Shown here: positions 34,765 through 43,433 of the stretch, one piece after another
How the letters are laid out: each line of letters opens with the position of its first letter
Position numbering within the stretch: the first letter of the stretch is position 1
DNA from: an uncultured Bacilli bacterium
GTDB taxonomy: Bacteria > Bacillota_I > Bacilli_A > RF39 > UBA660
Direction of reading: 5' to 3'
DNA length: 61,972 nucleotides
Assembly (NCBI GenBank): GCA_934153655.1
Contig: CAKPFH010000002.1
Span: 1-61,972, forward strand
The notes under the pieces: generated by a model
What the model was told of the DNA's origin: nothing
Seen by the model: the letters and a program-made list of their open reading frames with translations, nothing else
Databases searched by the model: none
Program-made: the position numbers and the translations under genes

Positions 34765-36159
34765 GTGAAAAAAGTATTTTTAAAGTTAATAATACCATGT
34801 TTCTTATTTTTATCATTAATTATTAATGTAAAAGCTTATAGTTTGCATTGTGAATATCAAATAGGTGATAATGAAAATATTAAAATTACAATCGATTATG
34901 ATAAAGATAAAGAAGAATATAAAACTCCTAATGTAGTTCTTAAACTTCCTCATCCGTCTCTTAGTAGTTATTATCACGTTTTTTCTTATATCCCAGTTGA
35001 AGCTTTACAAAAGTCAGAAACTGATTCAACTCTTGCTTGTCCTAATCTTTTTCTAGAACAAAAACAACAAAAGGCATATATTCATAATTATGTTTATTAT
35101 CGTAAAGCTGATTGTACTCAAACTGGTAGTTGTTCAGAAATAAAAATATTAACTGATAAATCAAAAGTTGATAATACAGGCAAGCCAAATAATGGTGGCA
35201 CAACAGATAATCCTAGTAATCCAGGTGATTCAACTCAAGATCCAAATACTTCAACTACAGACTCAGGATTACCTTGTTATTGTGAAAGTCAAACTAAAAG
35301 CAGTAAAAATATTAAATTTACTATAAAAAAAGATAATAATGGTAATTTTACTTATATTGATGTAAAACAAAATAATATAATAACATCAACTAATAATTAT
35401 CGATTTATTTATAATATAACTGATTATAAGTGTCCAGATTATTTAGATATAAAATTTCTTCATAATACTGGTGTATTTCAAGATTATTCAGTGACACCTG
35501 GGACTTCTTCTTCAGAATATAAATGTAATAAGTATGATTATACTTATCGTAATGATAATGACTTTCAATTAAATTATTATTTACTTCCAAGTGGTACAAC
35601 AACTTGTAGAATTACTAAAGATTCAAATAATAATTATGTTGCTAATATAAAAGATCAAAAAATTGAAATAACTAACATGTCAACTTTTAATCCTAATAGT
35701 CCTCCAAGTTACATTATAAAAGATGGGGTAACCGGTAAGTATTCATTTTCAGAAAAAGCTGATAGTAGTGGTAATAATAAAATTTATACTCTTGCTTCTA
35801 AAATTAGCGAGTTTGGAAATCTTTCAATAGGTGAAATTGAAAAAACTTGCGAAGCTATCTTCGGAGAAGATTTCATTTATTTTGTAAAAAAGAATGTTTT
35901 AAATGTTATTTATATAGTTGTTCCAATTCTTTTATTAGTTTTAACAACAATTGATTTTGTTAAAGTAGTTATGAGTAATGAAAAAGATGGAGTTAAAAAA
36001 GCCGGAACTAGATTTGGTAAAAGAGTAATAGCTGCTATTTTAATTTATTTAACTCCAACAATTCTTATATTTTTAGCCGAAATCATGGGTGCTAGTCCTA
36101 TAAGTGATTGTGCTAAATATATTCAAAAAATAAGTAAAGAGGAGAATAGTAGCGAATGA
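34765..36159 (+). CDS. T4SS pilin-like membrane protein with large ectodomain, paralogue A
   Basis: A signal peptide (about 1-25) opens a 464-residue protein. The ectodomain has two modules with a C-x-Y/C...I-x-F/I-T-I pattern (about 28-130 and 168-320), joined by a Gly/Asn/Pro/Ser/Thr linker (about 130-165). The last 115 residues hold two transmembrane helices with a short KDGVKKAG-type loop, resembling VirB2/TrbC-type secretion pilin proteins. The next gene encodes a paralogue nearly identical over this region only. A GTG start at 34765 is 12 bases from AAAGGAG. A surface fibre or secretion-channel part is inferred, possibly for the VirB4/VirD4 machine at the left edge. Confidence 0.6.
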   Translation: MKKVFLKLIIPCFLFLSLIINVKAYSLHCEYQIGDNENIKITIDYDKDKEEYKTPNVVLKLPHPSLSSYYHVFSYIPVEALQKSETDSTLACPNLFLEQKQQKAYIHNYVYYRKADCTQTGSCSEIKILTDKSKVDNTGKPNNGGTTDNPSNPGDSTQDPNTSTTDSGLPCYCESQTKSSKNIKFTIKKDNNGNFTYIDVKQNNIITSTNNYRFIYNITDYKCPDYLDIKFLHNTGVFQDYSVTPGTSSSEYKCNKYDYTYRNDNDFQLNYYLLPSGTTTCRITKDSNNNYVANIKDQKIEITNMSTFNPNSPPSYIIKDGVTGKYSFSEKADSSGNNKIYTLASKISEFGNLSIGEIEKTCEAIFGEDFIYFVKKNVLNVIYIVVPILLLVLTTIDFVKVVMSNEKDGVKKAGTRFGKRVIAAILIYLTPTILIFLAEIMGASPISDCAKYIQKISKEENSSE

Positions 36160-37790
36160 AAAAATTAAATTTAAAAATATTATTGATACTGGCTATATTT
36201 TTGATGTTTAATATAAGTCCTAAGGCTTATGTTGCCCAATCTTATGAATGTTACTATAAAAGTTCTAGTGGACAAAAAATAAAAGTTACTATTGGACAAG
36301 GATGGGATCCAAATTTATTATATCCTAATCCTAGTTCAAATTCTGATGCTTTTAAATTTTATCCAGCAAATAGTGTTTCTCCTATTAATAATAGGACTTG
36401 TGGGTTCTTGTGGTTTAATTGTAAAGATCATTATATTTTTCAGCAGGGGTCATTTGAATATGCTGTTGGTCAGGCTTGTCCAGTTACAATGACTAATTAT
36501 TATTTAAAAAAAGAGGCAGAAAATGAATATTTTATAGATGGCAATAATGGTTATAAAATATATTCTAGTGATGCAACTCGAGGTAAAACGTATAGTACTT
36601 ACTTTAGTACTAAAAATAATGCTGATGAGACTTTTCCATCACTTATAATTGAATTTTCTAAAAAGGGTAGATTATTACAGAAAATAGAAGGCTTAGATAC
36701 TATGGAAATTGATGCCGTTATAACTCCATATGATAGTGATGTAACTCTTTTAGATAAGATTAAAAATAATGATAAATTTACAAGTACAACTTTTTACTAT
36801 GATGAACAAATTCAAGAAGAAGAGAAACCAACTATTGATGATCAAGGTTTCATGGATTGTACTTATCGAAATCGAAAAAAAGAAAATATATCTTTTCATT
36901 TAAAAAAAGGAAATATTTTATCAGATGATAAAGAAACGGTTACAGTAGGTGATAATACTAAGGAAGTTTATAGATCGATAATTGCTGGTACTACAGTTAT
37001 TTCGACTTGTCCAGATAATATAATTTATCCATCTAATGGAAATAAGGAAGCTTATAGTATTTTAAGTTGTCCATCTGGGGAATCTGAATTTGACTCAATT
37101 TGTTATTATAGAAGTGATTTACCAATTGAATATGATAATAACGAGAAAAAAAGAATTAGATATTTAAATACTAGAACTTCAGCTGGAGAAATTGATGTAT
37201 ATCTTTTAACAGCTCCTAATTCAAATGGTAAAATGGTAATTGCTAAGCAAAATGAAACAGAACTTAATTTTGAATGTGATGAAAACAATTATTTAACAGG
37301 AACAAATTATCCTACTTATCTTATAAAGGTAGGTGAAGGATCATCAGCCAAAATAACAGCAACTTATAAATTAGATAGCAGTGATAAAAGTGTTGCTAAA
37401 AAAGTTTATATGTTAGCTTCTAAAATCGGTGAATTTGGTGATTTGAAATTAGGCGAGATTGAAAAAACTTGTGAAGTTATCTATGGTGATGATTTTATTC
37501 ATTTTTTGAAAAAGAATGTTTTAAATGTTATTTATATAATTGTTCCAATTATTTTATTAGTTTTAACAACAGTTGATTTTGTTAAGGTGGTTATGAGTAA
37601 TGAAAAAGATGGAGTTAAAAAAGCAGGAAGTAGATTTGGTAAAAGAGTAGTAGCTGCTATTTTAATTTATTTAACTCCAACTATACTTATTTTCTTAGCA
37701 GAGATATTAGGGGCAAGTACAATAAGTGATTGTGCTAAATATATTCAAAAAATAGCTAAAGAAGAACAAACTAATCAAAGCGATAGTTGA
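36156..37790 (+). CDS. T4SS pilin-like membrane protein with large ectodomain, paralogue B
   Basis: This 544-residue paralogue starts with ATGA overlapping the previous stop by 4 bases and a GAGGAG site 11 bases upstream. It has a signal peptide (about 1-24), a Cys-containing ectodomain of two modules (about 28-215 and 232-395; YECYYKSSSGQKIKVTI and MDCTYRNRKKENISFHL mark their starts), and the same C-terminal double helix: KKNVLNVIYIIVPIILLVL, SNEKDGVKKAG, then AAILIYLTPTILIFLAEI. The C-terminal 115 residues differ from paralogue A at few positions while the ectodomains share only short motifs. Function unknown beyond a VirB2-like base. Confidence 0.6.
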   Translation: MKKLNLKILLILAIFLMFNISPKAYVAQSYECYYKSSSGQKIKVTIGQGWDPNLLYPNPSSNSDAFKFYPANSVSPINNRTCGFLWFNCKDHYIFQQGSFEYAVGQACPVTMTNYYLKKEAENEYFIDGNNGYKIYSSDATRGKTYSTYFSTKNNADETFPSLIIEFSKKGRLLQKIEGLDTMEIDAVITPYDSDVTLLDKIKNNDKFTSTTFYYDEQIQEEEKPTIDDQGFMDCTYRNRKKENISFHLKKGNILSDDKETVTVGDNTKEVYRSIIAGTTVISTCPDNIIYPSNGNKEAYSILSCPSGESEFDSICYYRSDLPIEYDNNEKKRIRYLNTRTSAGEIDVYLLTAPNSNGKMVIAKQNETELNFECDENNYLTGTNYPTYLIKVGEGSSAKITATYKLDSSDKSVAKKVYMLASKIGEFGDLKLGEIEKTCEVIYGDDFIHFLKKNVLNVIYIIVPIILLVLTTVDFVKVVMSNEKDGVKKAGSRFGKRVVAAILIYLTPTILIFLAEILGASTISDCAKYIQKIAKEEQTNQSDS

Positions 37791-37814
37791 CAAATTAAAA
37801 ATAAATGCTATAAT
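37787..37814 (+). promoter_or_regulatory. thrS promoter
   Basis: Perfect TTGACA (37787-37792), 16-base spacer, perfect TATAAT (37809-37814); the -35 overlaps the stop of the previous gene. Confidence 0.85.
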
Positions 37815-37844
37815 AAAAACAAATATGTTGATTAGGACATGGTT

Positions 37845-38018
37845 TATAAACTAATTTTTAAGAGAGTTAGTGGTAGGTGCAAACTAATAAATTACTTATA
37901 AATTACTACCTATGAATAGAACTCGAAAGAGATTTCCAGGATGTTCCTGTTATCAAATTAAGAAAAATAAGGGATGGTACCGTCTTTAAGACTCCTTGGT
38001 ATCATTTCTTTTTTTACA
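37845..38018 (+). promoter_or_regulatory. T-box leader controlling thrS
   Basis: Stem I begins AAGAGAGTTAGTGGTAGGTGCAA (split here into its AGAGAG and GGTGCAA hallmarks) at about 37860-37882 and closes with GAACTC near 37919-37924. The T-box sequence AAGGGATGGTACCG is at about 37969-37982. GATGGTACC (37974-37982) also pairs with GGTATCATTTC (37998-38008) before seven T residues, giving the competing terminator. Uncharged tRNA-Thr should stabilise the antiterminator and switch on thrS. I could not fix the specifier codon: ACC and ACT triplets at 37906-37911 or in GAACTC are candidates. Confidence 0.88.
37974..38018 (+). terminator. T-box attenuator terminator
   Basis: A stem of GATGGTACC with GGTATCATTTC holds an inner GTCTT/AAGAC hairpin; a long T run follows (38009-38015). 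Confidence 0.75.
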
Positions 38019-38038
38019 TATTTTAGAAAGAAGGATTT

Positions 38039-39790
38039 ATGAAAAAAATTAAAGAAGATGAAAAATTAAGTGTTTTAAATCATAGTTGTGCTCATTTATT
38101 AGCTCAAGCTGTAAAGCATTTATACAAGGATGCTAAGTTTTGGGTTGGACCAGTTATAAATGAAGGATTTTACTATGACATTGATTTAGGTGATATTAAA
38201 TTAAATGATGATGACCTAGTAAAAATTGAAAAAGAAATGAAAAAAATAAGTAAGGATGGTAAAAAAATAATTCGTCATGAATTATCAAAAAGTGAAGCTT
38301 TAGATATGTTTAAAGACGATCCTTATAAAATTGATTTAATTAATGAAATGACAAGTGATACTGTTATTACTTGTTATACGCAAGGAGACTTTACTGATCT
38401 TTGCCGTGGTCCTCATGTTGATTCGGTTAAAGAAATTAAATATTTTAAATTATTAAAAGTAAGTGGAGCTTATTATAAAGGAGATTCCAAAAATAAAATG
38501 CTTCAAAGAATCTATGGTGTTGCTTTTTATGATGAAGAATCTTTAAATGATTATTTAAAAGAATTAGAAGAAGCAAGAGAAAGAGATCATCGAAAAATTG
38601 GTAAAGATTTAAGTATTTTCATGAACCATGATTTAGTTGGAAAAGGTATGCCTTTATGGCTTCCAAATGGAGCAATTGTTAGAAAACAACTTGAAAATTA
38701 TATTTATGAAAAAGAACAAAAATTAGGTTATTTACATGTTTATACTCCATGTGTTGGAACAGTTGATTTATATAAAACATCAGGACACTGGGATCATTAT
38801 AAAGAAAATATGTTCCCATCAATGAAAGTAGATGATGAAGAATTTGTTCTACGTCCTATGAATTGTCCTCATCATATGTTAATATATGGTAATGAAATTC
38901 ATTCTTATCGTGATTTACCAATTAGAATAGGTGAATTTGCAACTGATTTTAGATATGAAGCAAGTGGGGCAGTTAAAGGACTTGAAAGAGTTCGTTGTAT
39001 GTGTCAAAATGATGCTCATTTATTTGTAACACCTGAGCAAATTAAAGATGAATTTAAAAAAGTAGTATCATTAATTCTAGATGTTTACAAAGACTTTGGT
39101 ATTAAAAACTATACCTTCAGATTATCTTTAAGAGATAAAGAAGACAAAGAAAAATACTTTGATGATGATGATATGTGGAATATGGCTGAAGATAAATTAA
39201 GAGAAGTTTTAAATGAACTTGAGGTAGATTATCATGAAGCAATTGGAGAAGCCGCTTTCTATGGTCCAAAATTAGATGTTGAGGTTAAACCTGCAGTTGG
39301 ACCAGAAGTAACTTTATCAACTTGTCAATTAGATTTCTTACTACCAAGAAGATTTAACCTATCTTATATAGATTCAAATGGTGAAAAACAAGTACCAGTA
39401 GTACTTCATAGAGCAATATTTGGTACATTTGATAGATTTACAGCCTTTATTCTAGAAGAAACTAAAGGAGCTTTCCCATTATGGCTTGCTCCAATTCAAA
39501 TAAACATTATTCCTGTTAATAATGAATTCCATTTTGAATATGCATCTTCTATAAAAGATATGTTATTAACTCATGATATAAGAGTAAACCTAGATAGTCG
39601 AAATGAAAAACTTTCTTACAAAATGCGTGAAAGTCAAATTAAAAAAATCCCTTTAACTTTAATCTTAGGTGATAAAGAAAGAGATGAAAATACTATTAGT
39701 TATCGTACTTTTGGAAGTAATGAAACTAAGACATTATCAAAAGAAGAATTTGAAAATTTTGTTATAAATAAAATTAAGAATAGAGATTAA
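38039..39790 (+). CDS. thrS: Threonyl-tRNA synthetase lacking the TGS domain
   Basis: A 583-residue class II synthetase. It starts almost directly with the editing domain: the HSCAHLLAQAV helix (H-x-x-x-H) and TDLCRGPHV supply the zinc-like editing-site residues that clear Ser-tRNA-Thr. The catalytic core has MNCPHHM, FRYEASGAVKGLERVRCMCQND and TLSTCQLDF; the anticodon-binding domain is at about 485-580. The usual N-terminal TGS domain (about 60 residues) is absent, making the protein shorter than the typical 640. It is expressed from a strong promoter through a T-box. A shared bidirectional terminator follows. Confidence 0.95.
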   Translation: MKKIKEDEKLSVLNHSCAHLLAQAVKHLYKDAKFWVGPVINEGFYYDIDLGDIKLNDDDLVKIEKEMKKISKDGKKIIRHELSKSEALDMFKDDPYKIDLINEMTSDTVITCYTQGDFTDLCRGPHVDSVKEIKYFKLLKVSGAYYKGDSKNKMLQRIYGVAFYDEESLNDYLKELEEARERDHRKIGKDLSIFMNHDLVGKGMPLWLPNGAIVRKQLENYIYEKEQKLGYLHVYTPCVGTVDLYKTSGHWDHYKENMFPSMKVDDEEFVLRPMNCPHHMLIYGNEIHSYRDLPIRIGEFATDFRYEASGAVKGLERVRCMCQNDAHLFVTPEQIKDEFKKVVSLILDVYKDFGIKNYTFRLSLRDKEDKEKYFDDDDMWNMAEDKLREVLNELEVDYHEAIGEAAFYGPKLDVEVKPAVGPEVTLSTCQLDFLLPRRFNLSYIDSNGEKQVPVVLHRAIFGTFDRFTAFILEETKGAFPLWLAPIQINIIPVNNEFHFEYASSIKDMLLTHDIRVNLDSRNEKLSYKMRESQIKKIPLTLILGDKERDENTISYRTFGSNETKTLSKEEFENFVINKIKNRD

Positions 39791-39803
39791 TCTATTCTTT
39801 TTC
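39776..39803 (+). terminator. Bidirectional terminator at the end of thrS
   Basis: AAGAATAGA (39776-39784) and TCTATTCTT (39791-39799), perfect 9-base complements with a 6-base loop and flanking T/A runs; it spans both convergent stop codons. Confidence 0.75.
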
Positions 39804-40505
39804 TAATTCATCTAATAATTCATATACTTGATTATAACCTTTAATACAAACATCTTTAATTCGATTATTTACATTTCCAATATAATAACCCTTAAAATCT
39901 TTTAACATATTATAATCATTTTCACTATCACCAACTGTATAAATATTATTCTTATCAAGATTTAATAACTTTTCTAAATATTTAACAGTTGTACTTTTAT
40001 TAATACCTTTATTCTTTAAACAAAAATAAGTAATTCCAGCATGATCATATATTAAAAAATCATAAGTTTTATATTTCTCTTGTAATTCTTTTATTTTATC
40101 TAAAAAAATATTATTAATATTTTCATTTACAACAACAATATTACAACCAATTATATCATTGTTTAAATAACTATTATAATAATTATCTGGATAGGAATAT
40201 TGAATTTCTAAATAATTTACTAAATCTTTTAAACTTAAAAATTCAGTTAAAATACTTTCATCTAAATTATATTTAATTACCATTTTATCATTTTTATCAT
40301 ATAAAATAGAACCATCACAACATGATAAATAATCATAAGGAATATTATATTTTAAACACATATTTTTTAAAGAATTAAAACTTCTTCCTGATGATAACAT
40401 AAATAAATTATTATTTTTAAATTTATTTAGTTCTTCAACATTTTTTATAATATTTATATCATCTGTATAAAAACTAGAATCAAAATCACTTACTAATAAC
40501 TTCAT
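39792..40505 (-). CDS. Cof-type HAD phosphatase
   Basis: A 237-residue HAD hydrolase of the Cof/YbiV class IIB: Asp8 and Asp10 in LLVSDFDSSF, the SSGRSFNSL motif II, a cap domain (about 75-165), a motif III Lys in NKGINKSTTVKYL and motif IV GDSENDYNML. These enzymes remove phosphate from sugar phosphates or related small molecules; the substrate here is not known. ATG 40505 follows TAGGTGAAATT. Its promoter shares its -35 site with the divergent gene to the right. Confidence 0.85.
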   Translation of the reverse strand: MKLLVSDFDSSFYTDDINIIKNVEELNKFKNNNLFMLSSGRSFNSLKNMCLKYNIPYDYLSCCDGSILYDKNDKMVIKYNLDESILTEFLSLKDLVNYLEIQYSYPDNYYNSYLNNDIIGCNIVVVNENINNIFLDKIKELQEKYKTYDFLIYDHAGITYFCLKNKGINKSTTVKYLEKLLNLDKNNIYTVGDSENDYNMLKDFKGYYIGNVNNRIKDVCIKGYNQVYELLDELEKE

Positions 40506-40520
40506 AATTTCACCTAAATC

Positions 40521-40549
40521 ATTATAACAAATTTTTATTATTTTGACAA
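40521..40549 (-). promoter_or_regulatory. Promoter of the Cof-type phosphatase gene
   Basis: On the minus strand TTGTCA (40549-40544), 17-base spacer, TATAAT (40526-40521). The -35 overlaps the plus-strand TTGACA at 40543-40548 by five bases. Confidence 0.7.
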
Positions 40550-40571
40550 AATCTTTTATTTTTGATACAAT
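40543..40571 (+). promoter_or_regulatory. Promoter of the HAD-like gene at 40594
   Basis: TTGACA (40543-40548), 17-base spacer, TACAAT (40566-40571). Confidence 0.75.
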
Positions 40572-40593
40572 AGACAAGAAATTTGGGGGTACT

Positions 40594-41757
40594 ATGAAAA
40601 AAATAAGAATTTTCTTTACTGATATTGATGGTTATTTAGTTAAAGCTAATATTCAAGAATATGTTAGTCAAATAGAATTATTTGGTGATGAACCTATTAA
40701 AGATTTTGAATATATTAAAAATTGTATTAAATATATGTTAGATGAAGCGAGAATTAATGGTACTAACAAGGATGCTATTCATTTTATTGAAAATGTTTAT
40801 AATTATGTTTCTAGTAATATGTTTGAAATGTTAAAAGAACATCGTGATTGTTTTTTAGAATATGATAATTTAGCAAGTTTTGAAGATAGAAAAAGATATA
40901 TTGAAGCTTATCAAAGACAACCTGTTAGTAATACTTCTTTAAAAGAAGAGGCTTTTTATATGCAATATATATTAAATGCTTTATATTATGCTAAAGGATT
41001 AATAGAAAGAGCTTATGTTGAGGCTAAGAATAGTGGGGATTTGAAATTACCATTTCCAACTATTAACTTAAATAATGATATTATAAAATATGATGAAGAT
41101 GAAGATCCAATAAAAAGAGCAACTTCAGCTTTACAAAGAATGGAAATATATGCTATGAATAGAGAAAAAGGTCGAGATGATTTTTTAACCGCTTGTAGTA
41201 TGGTTTCAACTAAAGAAATAGTAGATTATAATAGTATTTATCAAGCTAAAAATATTATACCAGGAGCCGTTGATAGTTTAAAATATATGTTAAATTCCTC
41301 TATGGTTGATATGATAGTTGCTTGTTCTCATTATACTGGGTATAGAGAAGGTATGGCTAAAATGAAATTATTTAGAGAAGAATTTCCCTTTATTTTAATG
41401 CTACCAGAATCTCTTCTTAAATTTCACCAAGAATCACCTTGTATGGGAAAAAGAAGAACAAGAAGTTCTAAAGATAAACAAATTGATTTAATGAAACAAA
41501 AAATATCAGAATTATTTGGTTATGATTATGATTCAATAGAAGTAATATTAGGAGATGATTCTTTTCCTAATTTAGATGGTTTAAATGAAAAAGAAGGAAT
41601 TTTATATCGAGAAAGAAGTCATGAAGAAACTAAAAATGGTATAGATAAACCAGTAGATTCTCGTTTTGTTAGACAATTTTCTTGGAATAAAGAGGAAATA
41701 GATCGTATCTTTAGTGAAATACATAGTAAAAAAGAAAATAAAATACTAAAAAAGTAA
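40594..41757 (+). CDS. Large HAD-like protein with long helical insert
   Basis: The 387-residue protein opens with a HAD nucleophile motif (IFFTDIDGYLV) and late on shows IVACSHYTGY (motif II-like Ser) and VILGDDSFPNLDG (motif IV-like acidic cluster). Between them lies a long helical insert (about 20-225) with charged residues, much bigger than a normal cap. The HAD assignment rests on these three motifs. Substrate unknown. ATG 40594 is set by a GGGGGT site 4 bases upstream; an earlier in-frame ATG at 40543 falls inside the promoter. A strong terminator follows. Confidence 0.6.
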   Translation: MKKIRIFFTDIDGYLVKANIQEYVSQIELFGDEPIKDFEYIKNCIKYMLDEARINGTNKDAIHFIENVYNYVSSNMFEMLKEHRDCFLEYDNLASFEDRKRYIEAYQRQPVSNTSLKEEAFYMQYILNALYYAKGLIERAYVEAKNSGDLKLPFPTINLNNDIIKYDEDEDPIKRATSALQRMEIYAMNREKGRDDFLTACSMVSTKEIVDYNSIYQAKNIIPGAVDSLKYMLNSSMVDMIVACSHYTGYREGMAKMKLFREEFPFILMLPESLLKFHQESPCMGKRRTRSSKDKQIDLMKQKISELFGYDYDSIEVILGDDSFPNLDGLNEKEGILYRERSHEETKNGIDKPVDSRFVRQFSWNKEEIDRIFSEIHSKKENKILKK

Positions 41758-41779
41758 ATTTAATTTAGTATTTTTTTTG
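41741..41779 (+). terminator. Terminator
   Basis: AAATACTAAA (41741-41750) and TTTAGTATTT (41764-41773) are perfect 10-base complements followed by a T run. Confidence 0.8.
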
Positions 41780-41786
41780 TAAAAAA

Positions 41787-41815
41787 TTGTCAATTACTTA
41801 TTTTCCTATTAATAT
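41787..41815 (+). promoter_or_regulatory. Probable mraY promoter
   Basis: TTGTCA (41787-41792), 17-base spacer, TAATAT (41810-41815). A second -10-like TATACT is at 41832-41837, so the exact start is unsure. Confidence 0.45.
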
Positions 41816-41859
41816 GTCATTTATTTTGTAGTATACTTATAGGGATAGGAGAATTTATA

Positions 41860-42840
41860 ATGTATTTATTAACGAAATCAATACTAGCTGCTATGTTAGG
41901 TTTTATCTCTTCTGTAATATTAGGTTTTATTTTAATACCAATATTAAAAAAAATGCATGCTGGTCAAAAAATTAGTAGTTACGTTTCTGAAAGGCACCAA
42001 GTAAAAGAAGGTACTCCGACCTTTGGAGGTTTAATATTTATAATTCCAACGTTATTAATTGTCTTTGCTTTAATTATAACTGGTAAAATGGAATTATCAG
42101 AAGACTTAAAGATAGTTTTATTTGTTTTTATTAGTTATGCTTTTATAGGCTTCTTAGATGATTATTTAAGTCATAAAAAAGGTAAAAATGAAGGTCTTAC
42201 AACTGTTCAAAAGTTTTTAATGCAATTATTTGTTGCTTTAATAGTTTTCTATTTATATATTAAAAATGGAGGACAAACTAAGTTAGTAGTTTCAACTTTA
42301 GGAATTAATATTGAAATGAAATGGATGTATGGAATATTTATTCTATTTATCTTGGTTGGTAGTAGCAATGCTGTTAATTTAACCGATGGATTAGATGGTT
42401 TAGCTGGGGGATTATCTGCTATATCTTTTATAGCTTTTAGTTTAATTTCTTTAATGGTAGGCTATACTGATATGGGAATATTTGCTCTTATTTTAACTGG
42501 TGCTTTATTGGGATTCTTGTTTTATAATGCATATCCAGCTAAAGTATTTATGGGAGACACTGGTTCTCTTGCCCTTGGAGCTGTCATGGGAGTAATTGCT
42601 ATTTTAACACATAGAGAGGTTACCTTATTAATTGTAGCTTTTGTCTTTGTAATTGAAACTTTATCAGTTATTTTACAAGTAATTTGGGTTAAATGCTTTG
42701 GTAAAAAATTATTCTTAATGACACCACTTCATCATCACTTTGAAAAATTAGGTATGCCAGAAGTAGATATTGTCCGTATGTTTTGGTTAGTAGGCTTAAT
42801 CCTTGCTATGGCAGGAATTGTATTCGGGGTTTGGATTTAA
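41860..42840 (+). CDS. mraY: Phospho-N-acetylmuramoyl-pentapeptide transferase
   Basis: Makes lipid I at the inner face of the membrane, the first membrane step of peptidoglycan synthesis. About ten transmembrane helices; family motifs are SERHQVKEGTPTFGG, FLDDYLSHKKGKNEGL (Asp-Asp motif), NLTDGLDGLAGG, FMGDTGSLALG and the LMTPLHHHFEKLG loop. Length (326) is typical. It is on its own here, away from a dcw cluster, with its own promoter and terminator. Confidence 0.96.
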   Translation: MYLLTKSILAAMLGFISSVILGFILIPILKKMHAGQKISSYVSERHQVKEGTPTFGGLIFIIPTLLIVFALIITGKMELSEDLKIVLFVFISYAFIGFLDDYLSHKKGKNEGLTTVQKFLMQLFVALIVFYLYIKNGGQTKLVVSTLGINIEMKWMYGIFILFILVGSSNAVNLTDGLDGLAGGLSAISFIAFSLISLMVGYTDMGIFALILTGALLGFLFYNAYPAKVFMGDTGSLALGAVMGVIAILTHREVTLLIVAFVFVIETLSVILQVIWVKCFGKKLFLMTPLHHHFEKLGMPEVDIVRMFWLVGLILAMAGIVFGVWI

Positions 42841-42861
42841 CAGGTTTTACCTGTTTTTTTT
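42839..42861 (+). terminator. mraY terminator
   Basis: AACAGG (42839-42844) and CCTGTT (42850-42855) stem with a TTTTA loop, then a T run. Confidence 0.8.
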
Positions 42862-42865
42862 CTTT

Positions 42866-42895
42866 AAAAAAAGAAACTTTAAGTTTTTAAGTTTC
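42866..42895 (-). terminator. Terminator of the FxLYD-like envelope gene
   Basis: On the minus strand GAAACTT (42895-42889) pairs with AAGTTTC (42879-42873), followed by seven T residues. It abuts the mraY terminator. Confidence 0.65.
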
Positions 42896-43332
42896 TATTT
42901 ATTAATTACAACTTTATCATTATCAATTACAAATTCATATTTGGTAATATTATCATATTCAAACTCAGGATTAGCATTAATATAAATACTTTCATCTGCT
43001 TGTAAATCCATTATTTTATAATCATATGTATATAATAACTTATCTTTATTATATAAATTAATACTTAAGTATTTATCATTAATCGTTTCTTTACTTTTAT
43101 TAGTTAATTTAAAACTCATATCTACTTTATTTTTATTTAAAGTTGCTTCAAATAAAGATATTTCAAAATTACTAATTTTATTTGGCTTTTCTTCAGTATT
43201 ATTTTTATTATCATTTGGTTTATTATTATTACTACTATCTCCTTTATTAGTAATTAAATAGATACAAGCTATTATTAATAAAATTCCAATTAATGATCCT
43301 AAAATAATAATTAGTTTTTTCTTATCTTTCAT
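42895..43332 (-). CDS. Small membrane-anchored extracytoplasmic protein
   Basis: A basic N-terminus and one transmembrane helix (about 6-28) are followed by an Asn/Asp/Lys linker (30-50) and a beta-sandwich-like domain (about 52-145) with FKLTNKSKETINDKYLSINLY, a pattern similar to FxLYD-type immunoglobulin-like domains. It would sit outside the membrane. Function unknown. ATG 43332 follows a perfect AGGAGGAAAT. It is transcribed towards mraY. Confidence 0.58.
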   Translation of the reverse strand: MKDKKKLIIILGSLIGILLIIACIYLITNKGDSSNNNKPNDNKNNTEEKPNKISNFEISLFEATLNKNKVDMSFKLTNKSKETINDKYLSINLYNKDKLLYTYDYKIMDLQADESIYINANPEFEYDNITKYEFVIDNDKVVINK

Positions 43333-43433
43333 ATTTCCTCCTATTATTAATATATCAAATAATAGTAATTATTTCAATTATTAATTTGAAAATTTATTAT
43401 ACTTATGATATTATAAAGTCAAAGGGAGATGTT

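Noticed and set aside
37845..38018. An open reading frame or leader peptide upstream of thrS
   Set aside because: The stretch has the T-box sequence and competing terminator, and no coding frame with a ribosome site.
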